The notes: a model not told the origin generated them from the letters alone. A stretch of DNA of 64,000 nt from Betaproteobacteria bacterium (GCA_016713305.1 JADJPK010000031.1:62001-126000); one strand, 5' to 3'; counted from the first letter of the stretch, positions 16,595 through 24,829 are shown. A program made the numbers and translations.

Positions 16595-16984
16595 TTACAC
16601 CTTGCGAATGAAGTCGCTGATTGCAGCGATGCTTCCATGCCCGAAAAAGTACATGCCCGCGACGGCAAATGTGATGCATAGGCGCCGCAAGTTTGTTCCA
16701 AGCGAGCGACGGTTCTCTACGAACGCCTGCTGAGATAGGTAGGCAAGTCCTTGGGCAACTACTCCGGACAAGGCGCCGAGAACGAGGAGCACGAGTGCAG
16801 TACGAAGGAACGACATAACAAGCGCTGCCTGCGCCTGATCCTTGGACCAAACTTGACCAAAGAACGCCAAGAGGGCGATCACCGCGCCGCCGTTCAGTAG
16901 AACGATCCCTCGTAGGGCATCTTGGGCAAATGCAATCTGGGCGGTTCCACGGACTTGTGCAACGGTTTCTTCTTCGGGCGGCAT
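16595..16984 (-). CDS. Unknown membrane protein, 129 residues, first gene of a two-gene cassette
   Basis: ATG 16984 lies 7 bp after the attC box GTTAGGC. An acidic start (MPPEEETVAQVRGTAQIAFA) is followed by helices at about residues 25-45 (GIVLLNGGAVIALLAFFGQV), 52-80 and 103-121 (LRRLCITFAVAGMYFFGHG). The TAA stop is followed 3 nt later by the 58-residue gene. The two genes fill one cassette between clear attC sites, so they probably act together. Family not recognised. Confidence 0.65.
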   Translation of the reverse strand: MPPEEETVAQVRGTAQIAFAQDALRGIVLLNGGAVIALLAFFGQVWSKDQAQAALVMSFLRTALVLLVLGALSGVVAQGLAYLSQQAFVENRRSLGTNLRRLCITFAVAGMYFFGHGSIAAISDFIRKV

Positions 16985-16991
16985 TTGCGGG

Positions 16992-17102
16992 GCCTAACGT
17001 GAAGGTGACCGACACGTTGCGGCAAGGGGCACGGTGCACGATTTCCAACGGCGCCGTGCGGCCCCTTGCCGCAACGTGTTGGAGGCGACCGACCTGTTAG
17101 CT
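16992..17102 (-). repeat. attC site downstream of the SLATT gene
   Basis: A 111-bp near-perfect palindrome: GCCTAAC at 16992-16998 and GTTAGCT at 17096-17102, with arms ACACGTTGCGGCAAGGGGC and GCCCCTTGCCGCAACGTGT. It separates the 129-residue gene (start 7 bp left) from the SLATT gene (stop 7 bp right). This is the clearest uninterrupted attC in the window. Confidence 0.82.
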
Positions 17103-17109
17103 CGCACCG

Positions 17110-17580
17110 CTATTGCGTCCACAGGAGACTCTTTTCCGCGTCCGGAAGATTCGAATTCACTGAAGCAGGAATGTGCGGGGATTCTTTCGCTAAGGAATCG
17201 ATCCGCTGTCGGATTGCCTCCAGCCTAGTTAGATCCTCCTGCGCTTGCGCCAACCAAAGCTCAAGTTCTCGGCCTATGGCGTTGTACTTGGAGCCAGCAG
17301 CCCTGTGCTTTTCAGCCTTCTCGTTATAGCCAAGGAACGATTGAAGGCCGGAGAGAATCGCCGCTGCAATGCTCATTGCACTGACAGCGATCTTCCACCA
17401 GAGGTCTGGACTCGACTGAAGGGTGGCAAACACGGACGTTCCCACAATCGTCGCAAAGACGACAGTCGGCAGCCCGAACACGAAGTTCAGGCTCGAAAAG
17501 CGCTGCGCGGCTTTGTAGTGGCCGTATGCCACGTTTGAGGCACGTTGGTACCAGCGAAGGGCGACAGTTCGAGATGACAT
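17110..17580 (-). CDS. SLATT-domain 2TM protein
   Basis: 156 residues matching the SLATT pattern (2TM domain associated with SMODS and SLOG systems, proposed membrane effectors of nucleotide-signalling defence). It shows RWYQRASNVAYGHYKAAQRF, then TM1 (about 31-54, LPTVVFATIVGTSVFATL), TM2 (about 61-83, IAVSAMSIAAAILSGLQSFL), then GYNEKAEKHRAAGSKYNAIG and a helical tail. It starts 8 bp after the attC box GTTAGCC and stops 7 bp before the next attC. No nucleotide cyclase or SLOG partner lies in this cassette. The assignment rests on sequence pattern; the defence role is inferred from the family. Confidence 0.8.
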   Translation of the reverse strand: MSSRTVALRWYQRASNVAYGHYKAAQRFSSLNFVFGLPTVVFATIVGTSVFATLQSSPDLWWKIAVSAMSIAAAILSGLQSFLGYNEKAEKHRAAGSKYNAIGRELELWLAQAQEDLTRLEAIRQRIDSLAKESPHIPASVNSNLPDAEKSLLWTQ

Positions 17581-17597
17581 GATGTGTGCGGGCTAAC

Positions 17598-19340
17598 AAG
17601 GCTGTGGAAAAAGCCGCCGACGCGGCCAGACGGTATCGATCATACGTTGACCGCATTTCCGGCGACTTCGGCGACCGTCCGCGTGCATGTCGCGATAACT
17701 GTCTCCATACCACCCCTCATCTCGCCTGCCTCGCCCGCATCAGCTTCTCGATGTTGTGCACCAGGCAGTACAACCGCCACTGCGCTTCCACCTTCTTCCG
17801 GCTTCGCAACGTGAACCGGTCGAGCCCCTTGTTGTGCCGGAGGTTGGCGAATACCGGCTCCACCATCGCGAAGCGGCGGGTGATCATCCGTCGGCCTCGC
17901 TCCGTGTCGATCTTCCGGCGCATCCGGTCAATGGGACGCTCGGGTGCGAGGGTGCGCTGGCCGATGAACACCGCGATCGATCTCGGGGAATGCTGAGTCG
18001 GCTCTCGCAGGCAGCGCTGTCTCATCGGGCAGTTTGCACAGCTGTCCTGCGCGGCCTTGAACTTGATCGCCCGCCGGCCGCCGATGTTGCAGTTGCCGCC
18101 GCTGTGGTGGAGCTTCTTCCCGGCAGGGCACACAGCGTGGGAGTAGTCCTTGGCCACCGCGAAGGCGCTCACGGGAAATCGGCCCTTCTTGGGCACCTTC
18201 GGCCTCTTGTCCCAGAGCGCATCTTCCTTCGCCTTGTGCCTCTCCTGTCCGGCGTAGCGCTCGTCGCGCTCCCGGTAGCCGCGGTCCGAGATGAAGGCGT
18301 CTACCTTCTCGGACTCCAGGTGGGCGAAGTTGGCTTCGCTGTGGTAACCCGCATCGGCCACGATCACGCTCTCGGGCGTCAGAACAGGCTTCAGGTCTTC
18401 CACCATCCCCGGCAGCAGTGCCTGCTCCGAGCCTGTCCCGTGGGCTTGGGCGGCGACGATGATCTGGTGCTTCTCGTCCACCGCCGCCACGCCGCAGTAG
18501 CCCTGCACGACGCCCTTGTCCGTGGCCATCTTCGCCGACTCGTTGTCGGTGCGGTTGCTCAGCACCGGCTTGCCGCTCGCGCCGATGCGCTCCGTGGGAT
18601 TCTTCTCCAGCCAGGTCCGGATCTGCCTGGCGTGCTCCCGCATCCGCTCAATCTCCTGCCTCTCACGTGCCCGCTGTTCCTGCTCCGGTTCGACCTTCGC
18701 GGCGTCCTGCCTCCGGTGCTCCGCGAGCATCTTCTCCACGGACTGTTCGACCTTCTGCGCTTCCCGTTCGAAGTCCTCCCGAAGACCGCTGCGGGACTTG
18801 GCCGCATTGCTCGGGAGCTTGACCCCGTCGATGGCGAACATCTCGTGGCCGATGAGGCCTTCGCGGTTGCAGATGACCAGCACCTGGGTGAAGAGCGACT
18901 GGATCGCCTCAGCGTGGCGGCTGACGAAGCCGGCGAGGGTGGAGAAGTCCGGCTGGCTGTCCGCGCTCAGGGCGATGAACTGCACGTGCTGGCGGCAGGC
19001 CGCCGCGATGGCGCGGGAGCTAATCAGTCCGCGGCTGTAGCCGAACAGGATGACTTTGAGGAGAACCGAGGGGTGATAGGCGGGCGTGCCGGTGGCGTCG
19101 TTGCGGTAGGTCTCGATGAACGGCGTGAGGTCGAGTTCCTGATCTACCAGCACACTGACGGCGTGCTCGAACGTGCCGGGGAGGATCTGCGCATCGAGGT
19201 CGACGGCGATGAACTTGAGGTTCCTGTCGACGGATCGGAAGTTCGGCATCGGCGACTTCTCCGCAGCAACGCTGTTGCGACGATGATGCCGAGGCCCAGA
19301 TCGGCGATCAAGGGGAGAACGGGGGTTTTTCTGCAGCCTC
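17598..19340 (-). mobile_element. IS1182-family insertion sequence, copy 2 (intact)
   Basis: A 1743-bp element with ends AAGGCTGTGGAAAAAGCC (3' end, left) and GGTTTTTCTGCAGCCTC (5' end, right). It is flanked by AAC on both sides (17595-17597, 19341-19343). The target, once one AAC is removed, reads GGCTAACGTAGAGC, the opening of an attC site whose other end is GTTAGGC at 19417-19423. It carries an uninterrupted transposase on the minus strand. Copy 1 lies 10 kb away in inverse orientation. Confidence 0.9.
17717..19249 (-). CDS. IS1182-family DDE transposase, full length
   Basis: 510 residues from ATG 19249 (MPNFRSVDRNLKFIAVDLDA); the open frame upstream is the terminal region of the element. 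N-terminal DUF772-type domain (YHPSVLLKVILFGYSRGLIS), first Asp in MFAIDGVKLPSN, charged helical insertion (about residues 165-225), second Asp in VIVADAGYHSEANF, a cysteine-rich segment (CPAGKKL, CANCPMRQRC) and the C-terminal Glu region MVEPVFANLRHNKGLDRF. It differs from copy 1 by scattered residues, so the copies are not recent duplicates. Confidence 0.92.
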   Translation of the reverse strand: MPNFRSVDRNLKFIAVDLDAQILPGTFEHAVSVLVDQELDLTPFIETYRNDATGTPAYHPSVLLKVILFGYSRGLISSRAIAAACRQHVQFIALSADSQPDFSTLAGFVSRHAEAIQSLFTQVLVICNREGLIGHEMFAIDGVKLPSNAAKSRSGLREDFEREAQKVEQSVEKMLAEHRRQDAAKVEPEQEQRARERQEIERMREHARQIRTWLEKNPTERIGASGKPVLSNRTDNESAKMATDKGVVQGYCGVAAVDEKHQIIVAAQAHGTGSEQALLPGMVEDLKPVLTPESVIVADAGYHSEANFAHLESEKVDAFISDRGYRERDERYAGQERHKAKEDALWDKRPKVPKKGRFPVSAFAVAKDYSHAVCPAGKKLHHSGGNCNIGGRRAIKFKAAQDSCANCPMRQRCLREPTQHSPRSIAVFIGQRTLAPERPIDRMRRKIDTERGRRMITRRFAMVEPVFANLRHNKGLDRFTLRSRKKVEAQWRLYCLVHNIEKLMRARQAR

Positions 19341-19423
19341 AACGTAGAGCTGACCGGCACTGCGCGGCTCTATCGCGCAATGTCCAGCAACCTAAGGGAG
19401 CGCGGTCGAGCGCCATGTTAGGC
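19341..19423 (-). repeat. attC site (target of IS1182 copy 2)
   Basis: Minus-strand GCCTAAC (19417-19423), containing the stop of the upstream gene, then a palindrome with arms around GCGCTCGACCGCGC and GAGCTGACCGGCAC, ending GTT at 19341-19343. The remaining GTTAGCC lies beyond the IS at 17591-17597 and starts the SLATT cassette. Confidence 0.72.
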
Positions 19424-20015
19424 ATTGCTCGGGGTATCCTTGACTCGTCCTCTAAGGAATTTTCCCGAAGCCCCCTTTAGCTCGCTTCTGTCAATTAGTT
19501 TGCCTTTGAACTGAAAATCCTGATCAATACGAACTATGAGCAACTGCTCAAACTTTCCTTGGCGTTTGACGAGTACACGGTCGTTGGTTTTCTCTGGCGA
19601 GATGGTCTTCACCTCCAACAAGCTTTCCGTTAATTGTGCCGTCAGAACCCGCTTCATGTGTTCCATGACGGCGAAGGCCAAACTTGATCTCTGCGTAGAT
19701 TTCCCCGAGTTCTCCCCATATCTGCAAGTACCTACCCGTGTTCTCGAAGTGGCGTGTAGCACAATCAACCAGATCGCAAAAAATCTCTGCTTGCTGTAGG
19801 GCGCTAAAAGGAAATCCATCTCGGCTCTTAAGGGGGGCGACTGGCTCACCCGGGAGGAACGTTTCTTCTGGTGCATCTTCAAGCTGAGAATCGACCCACT
19901 GTCTGTCTATGTATTCCCATTCCCAAGGCGCAGCGCCGGAGCCAGCAGCATCGGCTATTTCCTGTGCGCTGTAGCCGCGCTCATTCATTTCGTGAAGAAA
20001 ATCCCAGTCGCTCAT
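19418..20015 (-). pseudogene. Unknown protein with a possible PD-(D/E)xK nuclease core, frameshifted
   Basis: ATG 20015 lies 11 bp after the attC box GTTAGGC. The first frame gives MSDWDFLHEMNERGYSAQEI through ICD-like FCDLVDCATRHFENTGRYLQ and GELGEIYAEIKFGLRRHGTH to GSDGTINGKLV. An extra base in GTTGGAGG at about 19617 then moves to the frame EVKTISPEKTNDRVLVKRQG, LLIVRIDQDFQFKGKLID, ending in a TAA inside GCCTAAC at 19418. Joined, it is about 198 residues. The spacing Asp (GSDG)...EVK resembles the PD-(D/E)xK catalytic core, with an upstream Glu in GEIYAE. The nuclease reading is inference; the frameshift falls just before EVK. Confidence 0.55.
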
Positions 20016-20032
20016 GCCAATCTTTGCCTAAC

Positions 20033-20276
20033 GAGGCTGTAGAAAAGGCCGCCGATGCGGCCAGACGGTATCAATCATATGTGGAGCGGGATTCGGCGAC
20101 TTTGATGCCCATCGAGGTCGACTTTCACATCGCCTCCGCGCGGCGATGAACTTGAGGTTCCTGTCGACGGGTCGGAAGTTCGGCATCGACGACTTCTCCG
20201 CGGCAACGCTGTGGCGATGATGATGCCGACGCCCGGATCGGCGATCAAGGGCAAATAGAGGCTTTTCTACAGCATC
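20033..20276 (-). mobile_element. 244-bp IS1182-derived MITE
   Basis: Ends GAGGCTGTAGAAAAGGCC and GGCTTTTCTACAGCATC match the IS1182 termini. It keeps about 100 bp of the 3' end and about 130 bp of the 5' end, including the first codons of the transposase (region complementary to GTTCGGCATCGACGACTTCT), with everything between deleted. It is flanked by AAC on both sides (20030-20032, 20277-20279). A non-autonomous derivative that could be moved by the intact transposase of copy 2. Confidence 0.88.
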
Positions 20277-20343
20277 AACGGTCTGCATGACCGGGCGCCG
20301 TCGGGCGAAGCGCGACGGCGCCCGGTCGGTGCAGACGTTAGAG
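20277..20343 (-). repeat. attC site (target of the MITE)
   Basis: A compact hairpin: AACGGTCTGCATGACCGGGC and its partner GCCCGGTCGGTGCAGACGTT, closed by GTTAGAG at 20337-20343, with the outer GCCTAAC box at 20026-20032 on the far side of the MITE. When the MITE and one AAC are removed, GCCTAAC...GTTAGAG is a complete attC with a few extra-helical bases. Confidence 0.82.
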
Positions 20344-20375
20344 CACGATTTGCTTCCGAGGACAAGGTTCCGTGT

Positions 20376-22164
20376 CTACACAGCCAACGTGCGGAACTCT
20401 TCAAGGCAGTCGATAAGCGTCCGAATTTCTGCGGGCACTTCATCAGGCCGCATCGATGCGACTATGGCAGTTCCGGATAAGGTGACCTTGTATTTGTCTT
20501 GAACGTGCTGGTTCAGGAGAGAAAGCAGTTCCTTACCCGGAAGCACGTTCTTTCGCTGAACCCACTGACTCCAGATCTCCTCGAACTCGTCTAGCAAGCG
20601 CTGGGTTATCGTCGCCGGATCCAATGCCGGGCTCTTGCTCTTCTCGAATGGAGAGCGCTTCGCTTGGAACTGGGCACTTATCCTATGCTTCAGGGGTTCA
20701 GATAGCGCAACCAGGATCTGCTGAATGTCTTCGTCGCAAGCAACTTTCTGCTCACTTCTCTTGTTGTGCTCCTCGATCTGGCGATGCAGCGCGCGCTCGA
20801 TGGCTGACGCCTCAAGAAGGTAGTTCTCAAGTTCTTTTCTCTCGTGAATATGCGCGAACATCGAGAACTTGGAAAGCTCGGCTTTGGTGGTGGAAACCTC
20901 CCGCTCAGAGCGGTAGTCGCGGTCAAAAATGACAGCCTTCAGGAGTTTCCCACCCAGGGTCAGCTCCATGCCCGTGGCTAGGTCACTGACCTTTTGTGGG
21001 TTGTACCCCTCCACGGGAATGACGGCGAAGTCCGCTCGATTGGCGACGGCTTGCCTTCCAAGTTTACGGGCGAAGGCCCGAGAATCTGGAAATCCTTCCC
21101 TTCCACGAACAAGCGCGCCTCGCCTTCGCGAGCTGTGTCAGGGTGGGGTTAAGGTTAGAACCCAGTGCACCGAACACACTCTGGAGCTGTGCAGGGTCTT
21201 TAATGCGCTTCGCTGACTGGCTCTTCTTGTTTATGACGAGGAGGTCGCCTGGATCTGCCTCCGAAATGATTTCAGTCGAGTGCGTCGCGAGAATAACGTC
21301 GGACGGAATGCCCTTCAGCAAGCCGACTAGCTGCCGTTGAAGGTCTGAGTGCAGGTAGATGTCGGGCTCGTCAATGATAAGCAAGGACGCGCTCTTGCAT
21401 CGGACTATGAAGGTCAGAAGCTGACACCAAACCTGGAACCCAAACCCTGCCCAATAAATCTCTCGGGGGAAACGCTCCTCCGGACAGAACATTGTCAGCA
21501 GGGGCTTACTCCCGCCAGTCTCCACTTCCGGATGCTCGATGTCCATTCCCGGCCAGGTCGACTTCACAAGGGCCCTGAACTCATCGAAGTCTTCCGGGTA
21601 GTGATACCAGATGTTCCGAAAGTTGCGCGCGGCACGATGAGTGAGCAATGCTCGACGGGCCGCCTCCATCTGAAAGAGAGGCTCGTCGTGCTCGACCGGT
21701 CCAAGGACGGGTACAAACCCGACAGTCACTCTAAACTCTTTCCTAAAATCCCCGGGGCCCCGGACGGTCGGCCTGATGTCTTGCAGACCAAGTAGCAGAG
21801 GTTCTGCTCCGGAAAGACGAGTTGGAGGCGGCTTCCACCAGATAGCCTAAACTCCAACTACAGCTGGCTGGCTATCGTCATAGTCGGAGAAGATGTTCTC
21901 TGTTGAAACAGGTAGATCATCCAACGGTATCTGATAGCCCCACGTCTGCTCGTGCGGCAGACTAATAAATTCCGGTTTTCGAGACGAGGCCTTTCGAATC
22001 CCTTCGGACAGGATGCGGAACGCCCCGAGAATCGTTGACTTCCCGGAATTGTTTGGGCCTACAAGAACGTTGAAGGCTCTTAGTGAAACAGAGTACTGGC
22101 GAAGAGCCCTTGTGGGGGCGCAACAAAAAAAGTTTATCTGCTGAAGGTCCGGCGCACCTCGCAA
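20376..22164 (-). pseudogene. OLD-family ATPase/TOPRIM nuclease, several frameshifts
   Basis: One ancestral gene in several frames. N-terminal ATPase part at about 22140-21847 with Walker A LVGPNNSGKSTILGAF; an intermediate piece EFRLSGGSRLQLVFPEQNL in another frame near 21850-21780; then 21729-21064 with Walker B ASLLIIDEPDIYLHSDLQRQ and the VILATHSTEII switch. The TOPRIM domain begins with FVEGKDFQIL near 21100 in yet another frame and continues at 21014-20376 with VIFDRDYRSEREV (the DxD motif). These are the marks of overcoming-lysogenization-defect (OLD) nucleases, some of which act in phage defence. Four or more shifts make it non-functional as written. It ends 32 bp before the attC box. 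Confidence 0.75.
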
Positions 22165-22723
22165 CGAACCGCGCTATCCGGGCTTGTACCGCTGTGCAGC
22201 GTCTGCGGAGGGCGGCCACCGTCGACCGAAACATGACGCGCCACCACCCCCCCCCTCTGTGACGCAAGACACGCGTCCACCAGACGTACAAAGTGCCACG
22301 GCCCCGCCCATCGACCACATGCATCGATCAGCACAGCATTCCAGCCCACATGCCCTAGCCGTCCCCGCCGTGAACGCCTTGACCGGCGGCCATCACGCCC
22401 CGAATCGGCTCAGACGCAACGGCTCCTGACCGGATGGGCCGGATGCGGTAGGTCCAGTGAGACATGAGGCCCTGTGGCCTGCAACCCGCAGCAGGCAGGT
22501 CCGCCCAAGATCGACGCGTTTCTAACGCATCCTGCTACTGCTGGCAATCCGCCCAACATTGCCAGGGGTGGGCGCTCAGGAAGGATTCCCGGGACTCCGC
22601 CGGTTCACGTGATGGGTTGAACCCCACGTCCAAGCGGTGCGCACCAAGAACAAGGTCGGCGATGAAGACGCAGCCCAGCAGCAAGCTCTGGGAGCGCTCA
22701 TCCCGGCAAGCGGGACCGCGCGC
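22165..22723. other. Non-coding region right of the cassette block
   Basis: 559 bp without a supportable gene. No integrase gene, attI or attC could be identified, although this is where the platform of the minus-oriented cassettes would be expected. A run of nine Cs lies at about 22245-22253. A hairpin TCCCG-GCAAG-CGGGA inside the larger GAGCGC...GCGCTC (22692-22725) overlaps the end of the next gene and may act as its terminator. Confidence 0.45.
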
Positions 22724-23821
22724 TCAGGTCACCCGCACCAGCTTCTGGAAACAACGGAGCTCGTGATCGGGCTTCTTGCCGAACAGGATCGCCCAGTAGG
22801 TATTGGCGACTTCGGCGACGTAGATATCGCCGCGCGAGTCCACGGCAATGCCGTGCGGTGCGATGAATTGACCGAGTCCCTCGCCCAGCGGCCTCGTGCC
22901 CAGGTAGGCCAGAACCTCGCCCTGCGCTGACACGACCGTCACGCGCGGGCCCAGGTTGGGTACATCCCTGGTCAGTGTGGCAACGGTCTCCGGGCCCAGC
23001 TCGCCAATGAACGCGAGCGGTGACTTGCCCCTGGCCACGAACAATCCGCAAGGCCGCGCCAGGTTGTTCCACTGCCCCTGATAGGCGCCGTTGCCGTCAA
23101 AAACCTGCACGCGGTGGTTCTCGCGGTCCGCCACGTACACCCAGCCGTCGTCGTCACACGCGATGTTGTGGACCAGGTTGAACTCGCCCGGGGCCGTCCC
23201 GGGCGCGCCCCACGAGAGCAGCAGCTTCCCGTCGGGAGAGTACTTGTGCACCTTCGCGTTCTGATAGCCATCCGAAACGTAGATATCGCCTCGGGGAGAA
23301 AGCGCCGTATGCGTGCAGCGGTTGAACGGATCCCCGCTGAAGCGCGCCGCCGGCACCTTGGGCGTGCCGATGGTCATCAGCAGCTTGCCGTCCGGCGTGC
23401 ACTTGCGCACGGTGTGCCCGTGATCGTCGGTGAGATAGAGCAGATCGTCGGGACCGATGCTGGCGCCGTGGGGATTGGTGAAGCCGATGTCTTGCCCCCA
23501 CGAGCGCAGGTAGCGGCCATCGCGATCGAACACGATCACCGGATGCGGCCCACGCGTGAAGACGTAGACGTTGTCCTTGCTGTCCACGCAGACGGCGGCG
23601 GCATCGCCGTACGTCACACCGGGTGGCAGCTCTCCCCACGTCTCGAGCACCCGATAGCGATGCCGGCCCTGGCCCAGTATCGCCGGTTCCTCGGCGCCGG
23701 TGCTGCGCGATGCCAGCAGGGCTGCGGCGCCCCCAAGAGTGGCGCGACCGAGCGCGAAAGCACTGCCCACAGCCAGACCACCCAGGTATCGCCTACGCGA
23801 CAACGAACATAGCGGGCACAT
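22724..23821 (-). CDS. Tat-exported NHL-repeat beta-propeller protein
   Basis: 365 residues from ATG 23821, with GAGGAGAGG just upstream. Residues 8-15 (SRRRYLGG) followed by a hydrophobic alanine/glycine stretch form a twin-arginine signal. The mature part is a run of NHL blades: DSKDNVYVFTRG, GPDDLLYLTDDHGHTVRKC, SPRGDIYVSDGYQNAKVHKY, DDDGWVYVADRENHRVQVFD and DSRGDIYVAEVANTYW. Such propellers resemble the peptidyl-alpha-hydroxyglycine lyase type but are also plain binding scaffolds; no catalytic claim is made. It lies downstream of the PEP-CTERM and giant genes on the same strand. Confidence 0.85.
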   Translation of the reverse strand: MCPLCSLSRRRYLGGLAVGSAFALGRATLGGAAALLASRSTGAEEPAILGQGRHRYRVLETWGELPPGVTYGDAAAVCVDSKDNVYVFTRGPHPVIVFDRDGRYLRSWGQDIGFTNPHGASIGPDDLLYLTDDHGHTVRKCTPDGKLLMTIGTPKVPAARFSGDPFNRCTHTALSPRGDIYVSDGYQNAKVHKYSPDGKLLLSWGAPGTAPGEFNLVHNIACDDDGWVYVADRENHRVQVFDGNGAYQGQWNNLARPCGLFVARGKSPLAFIGELGPETVATLTRDVPNLGPRVTVVSAQGEVLAYLGTRPLGEGLGQFIAPHGIAVDSRGDIYVAEVANTYWAILFGKKPDHELRCFQKLVRVT

Positions 23822-24064
23822 GGACCTCTCCTCCTCGATTGATGGTTCCAGTCACCCGGCTCGTGCCGTCTACCCGACGCGCCTGGCCGGAAAATCCGGC
23901 GTGGGCGTACGGGGGAGCCTGACCACTTCCGCGTTGTAGACCCGCGTGATCACAGTCGAACCGGCTCCCGGCGAACCGTTTGATCTTACGCCGGGAGGGA
24001 ACCGCTGGCGCGGATGCATCGCAATGCCGGCCCGACCACGAAGCCGCCGATGCCCGGGAGAATC

Positions 24065-24754
24065 TCAGCCTTCCAACGAAATCCGCTTGACGCCTGGCAG
24101 AGCAACCTCCGCCCCACCGTCGCCCAGGACGAGCAACCGCACCGGATGCCGGAACTGCGCGCGATGGGAGTCGAGCACGGAAATGCAGTGCTTCAGGTGA
24201 TCAGCGGAGGACGCCTCCGCCACGATCAACGTGGCGCGACGGGGACGAAATCGGGCGAGGTGCTGGGGTAGATCGGGCGTGATCCGCAAGGTGCCGGCGT
24301 CCCAGGGGTCGCGTTCGTCCCGGCGCCGCCACCACAGGCAGTCGTGCATCTTCACGCGCAAGCGCAGAGCGAGCCGCTGCGCGCTCGTGCCGCACGCCTG
24401 CAACAGGCGCGTACCGTCGAGTTCACAAGCGAAGTCCTGCGCCAGGGCGTGAAGGGTTGGCGCGTGGCCCGTGAACACCGCGACGGAGAACCGCTGGTCC
24501 ACGCGAGGCGCGGACCACGGTGCCCATATCGGCGCGTGACCGGGCCCGGCGCCGTCGAAGCACCACTGGCGTAACTCTGCTCGTGCCCTGGCTGCCGCCT
24601 GACCGCCCGCGATTGCGTGCACCGGAACGTCCGGCGACGGCGGATTCAGCACATGGCCATCGAATCGCGTGGTCAGCGTGAGGCCGACGCGCACCGTGGC
24701 GATGACTGCGAACGGCACGGCGACGGCGGCGATGGCAAGGAGGGTGGGCGTCAT
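24065..24754 (-). CDS. Unknown protein with one N-terminal membrane anchor, 229 residues
   Basis: Starts MTPTLLAIAAVAVPFAVIAT (helix about residues 3-24), then a soluble domain with VLNPPSPDVPVHAIAGGQAA, RVDQRFSVAVFTGHAPTLHA, FACELDGTRLLQACGTSAQR and the tryptophan-rich MHDCLWWRRRDERDPWDAG, ending LPGVKRISLEG. I do not recognise a family. It lies 75 bp downstream of the PEP-CTERM gene on the same strand. Confidence 0.6.
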   Translation of the reverse strand: MTPTLLAIAAVAVPFAVIATVRVGLTLTTRFDGHVLNPPSPDVPVHAIAGGQAAARARAELRQWCFDGAGPGHAPIWAPWSAPRVDQRFSVAVFTGHAPTLHALAQDFACELDGTRLLQACGTSAQRLALRLRVKMHDCLWWRRRDERDPWDAGTLRITPDLPQHLARFRPRRATLIVAEASSADHLKHCISVLDSHRAQFRHPVRLLVLGDGGAEVALPGVKRISLEG

Positions 24755-24829
24755 GACGCCAGCGCTCCTTGCGCGTGGTAGGTGGGAGTGGGCGGCGCGA
24801 TCCGAAAAGAAAGAATGTGAGCGGCCCTG

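Noticed and set aside
22165..22723. Possible integron integrase or attI site at the right end of the cassette block.
   Set aside because: No tyrosine-recombinase motifs in any frame and no convincing core site were found.
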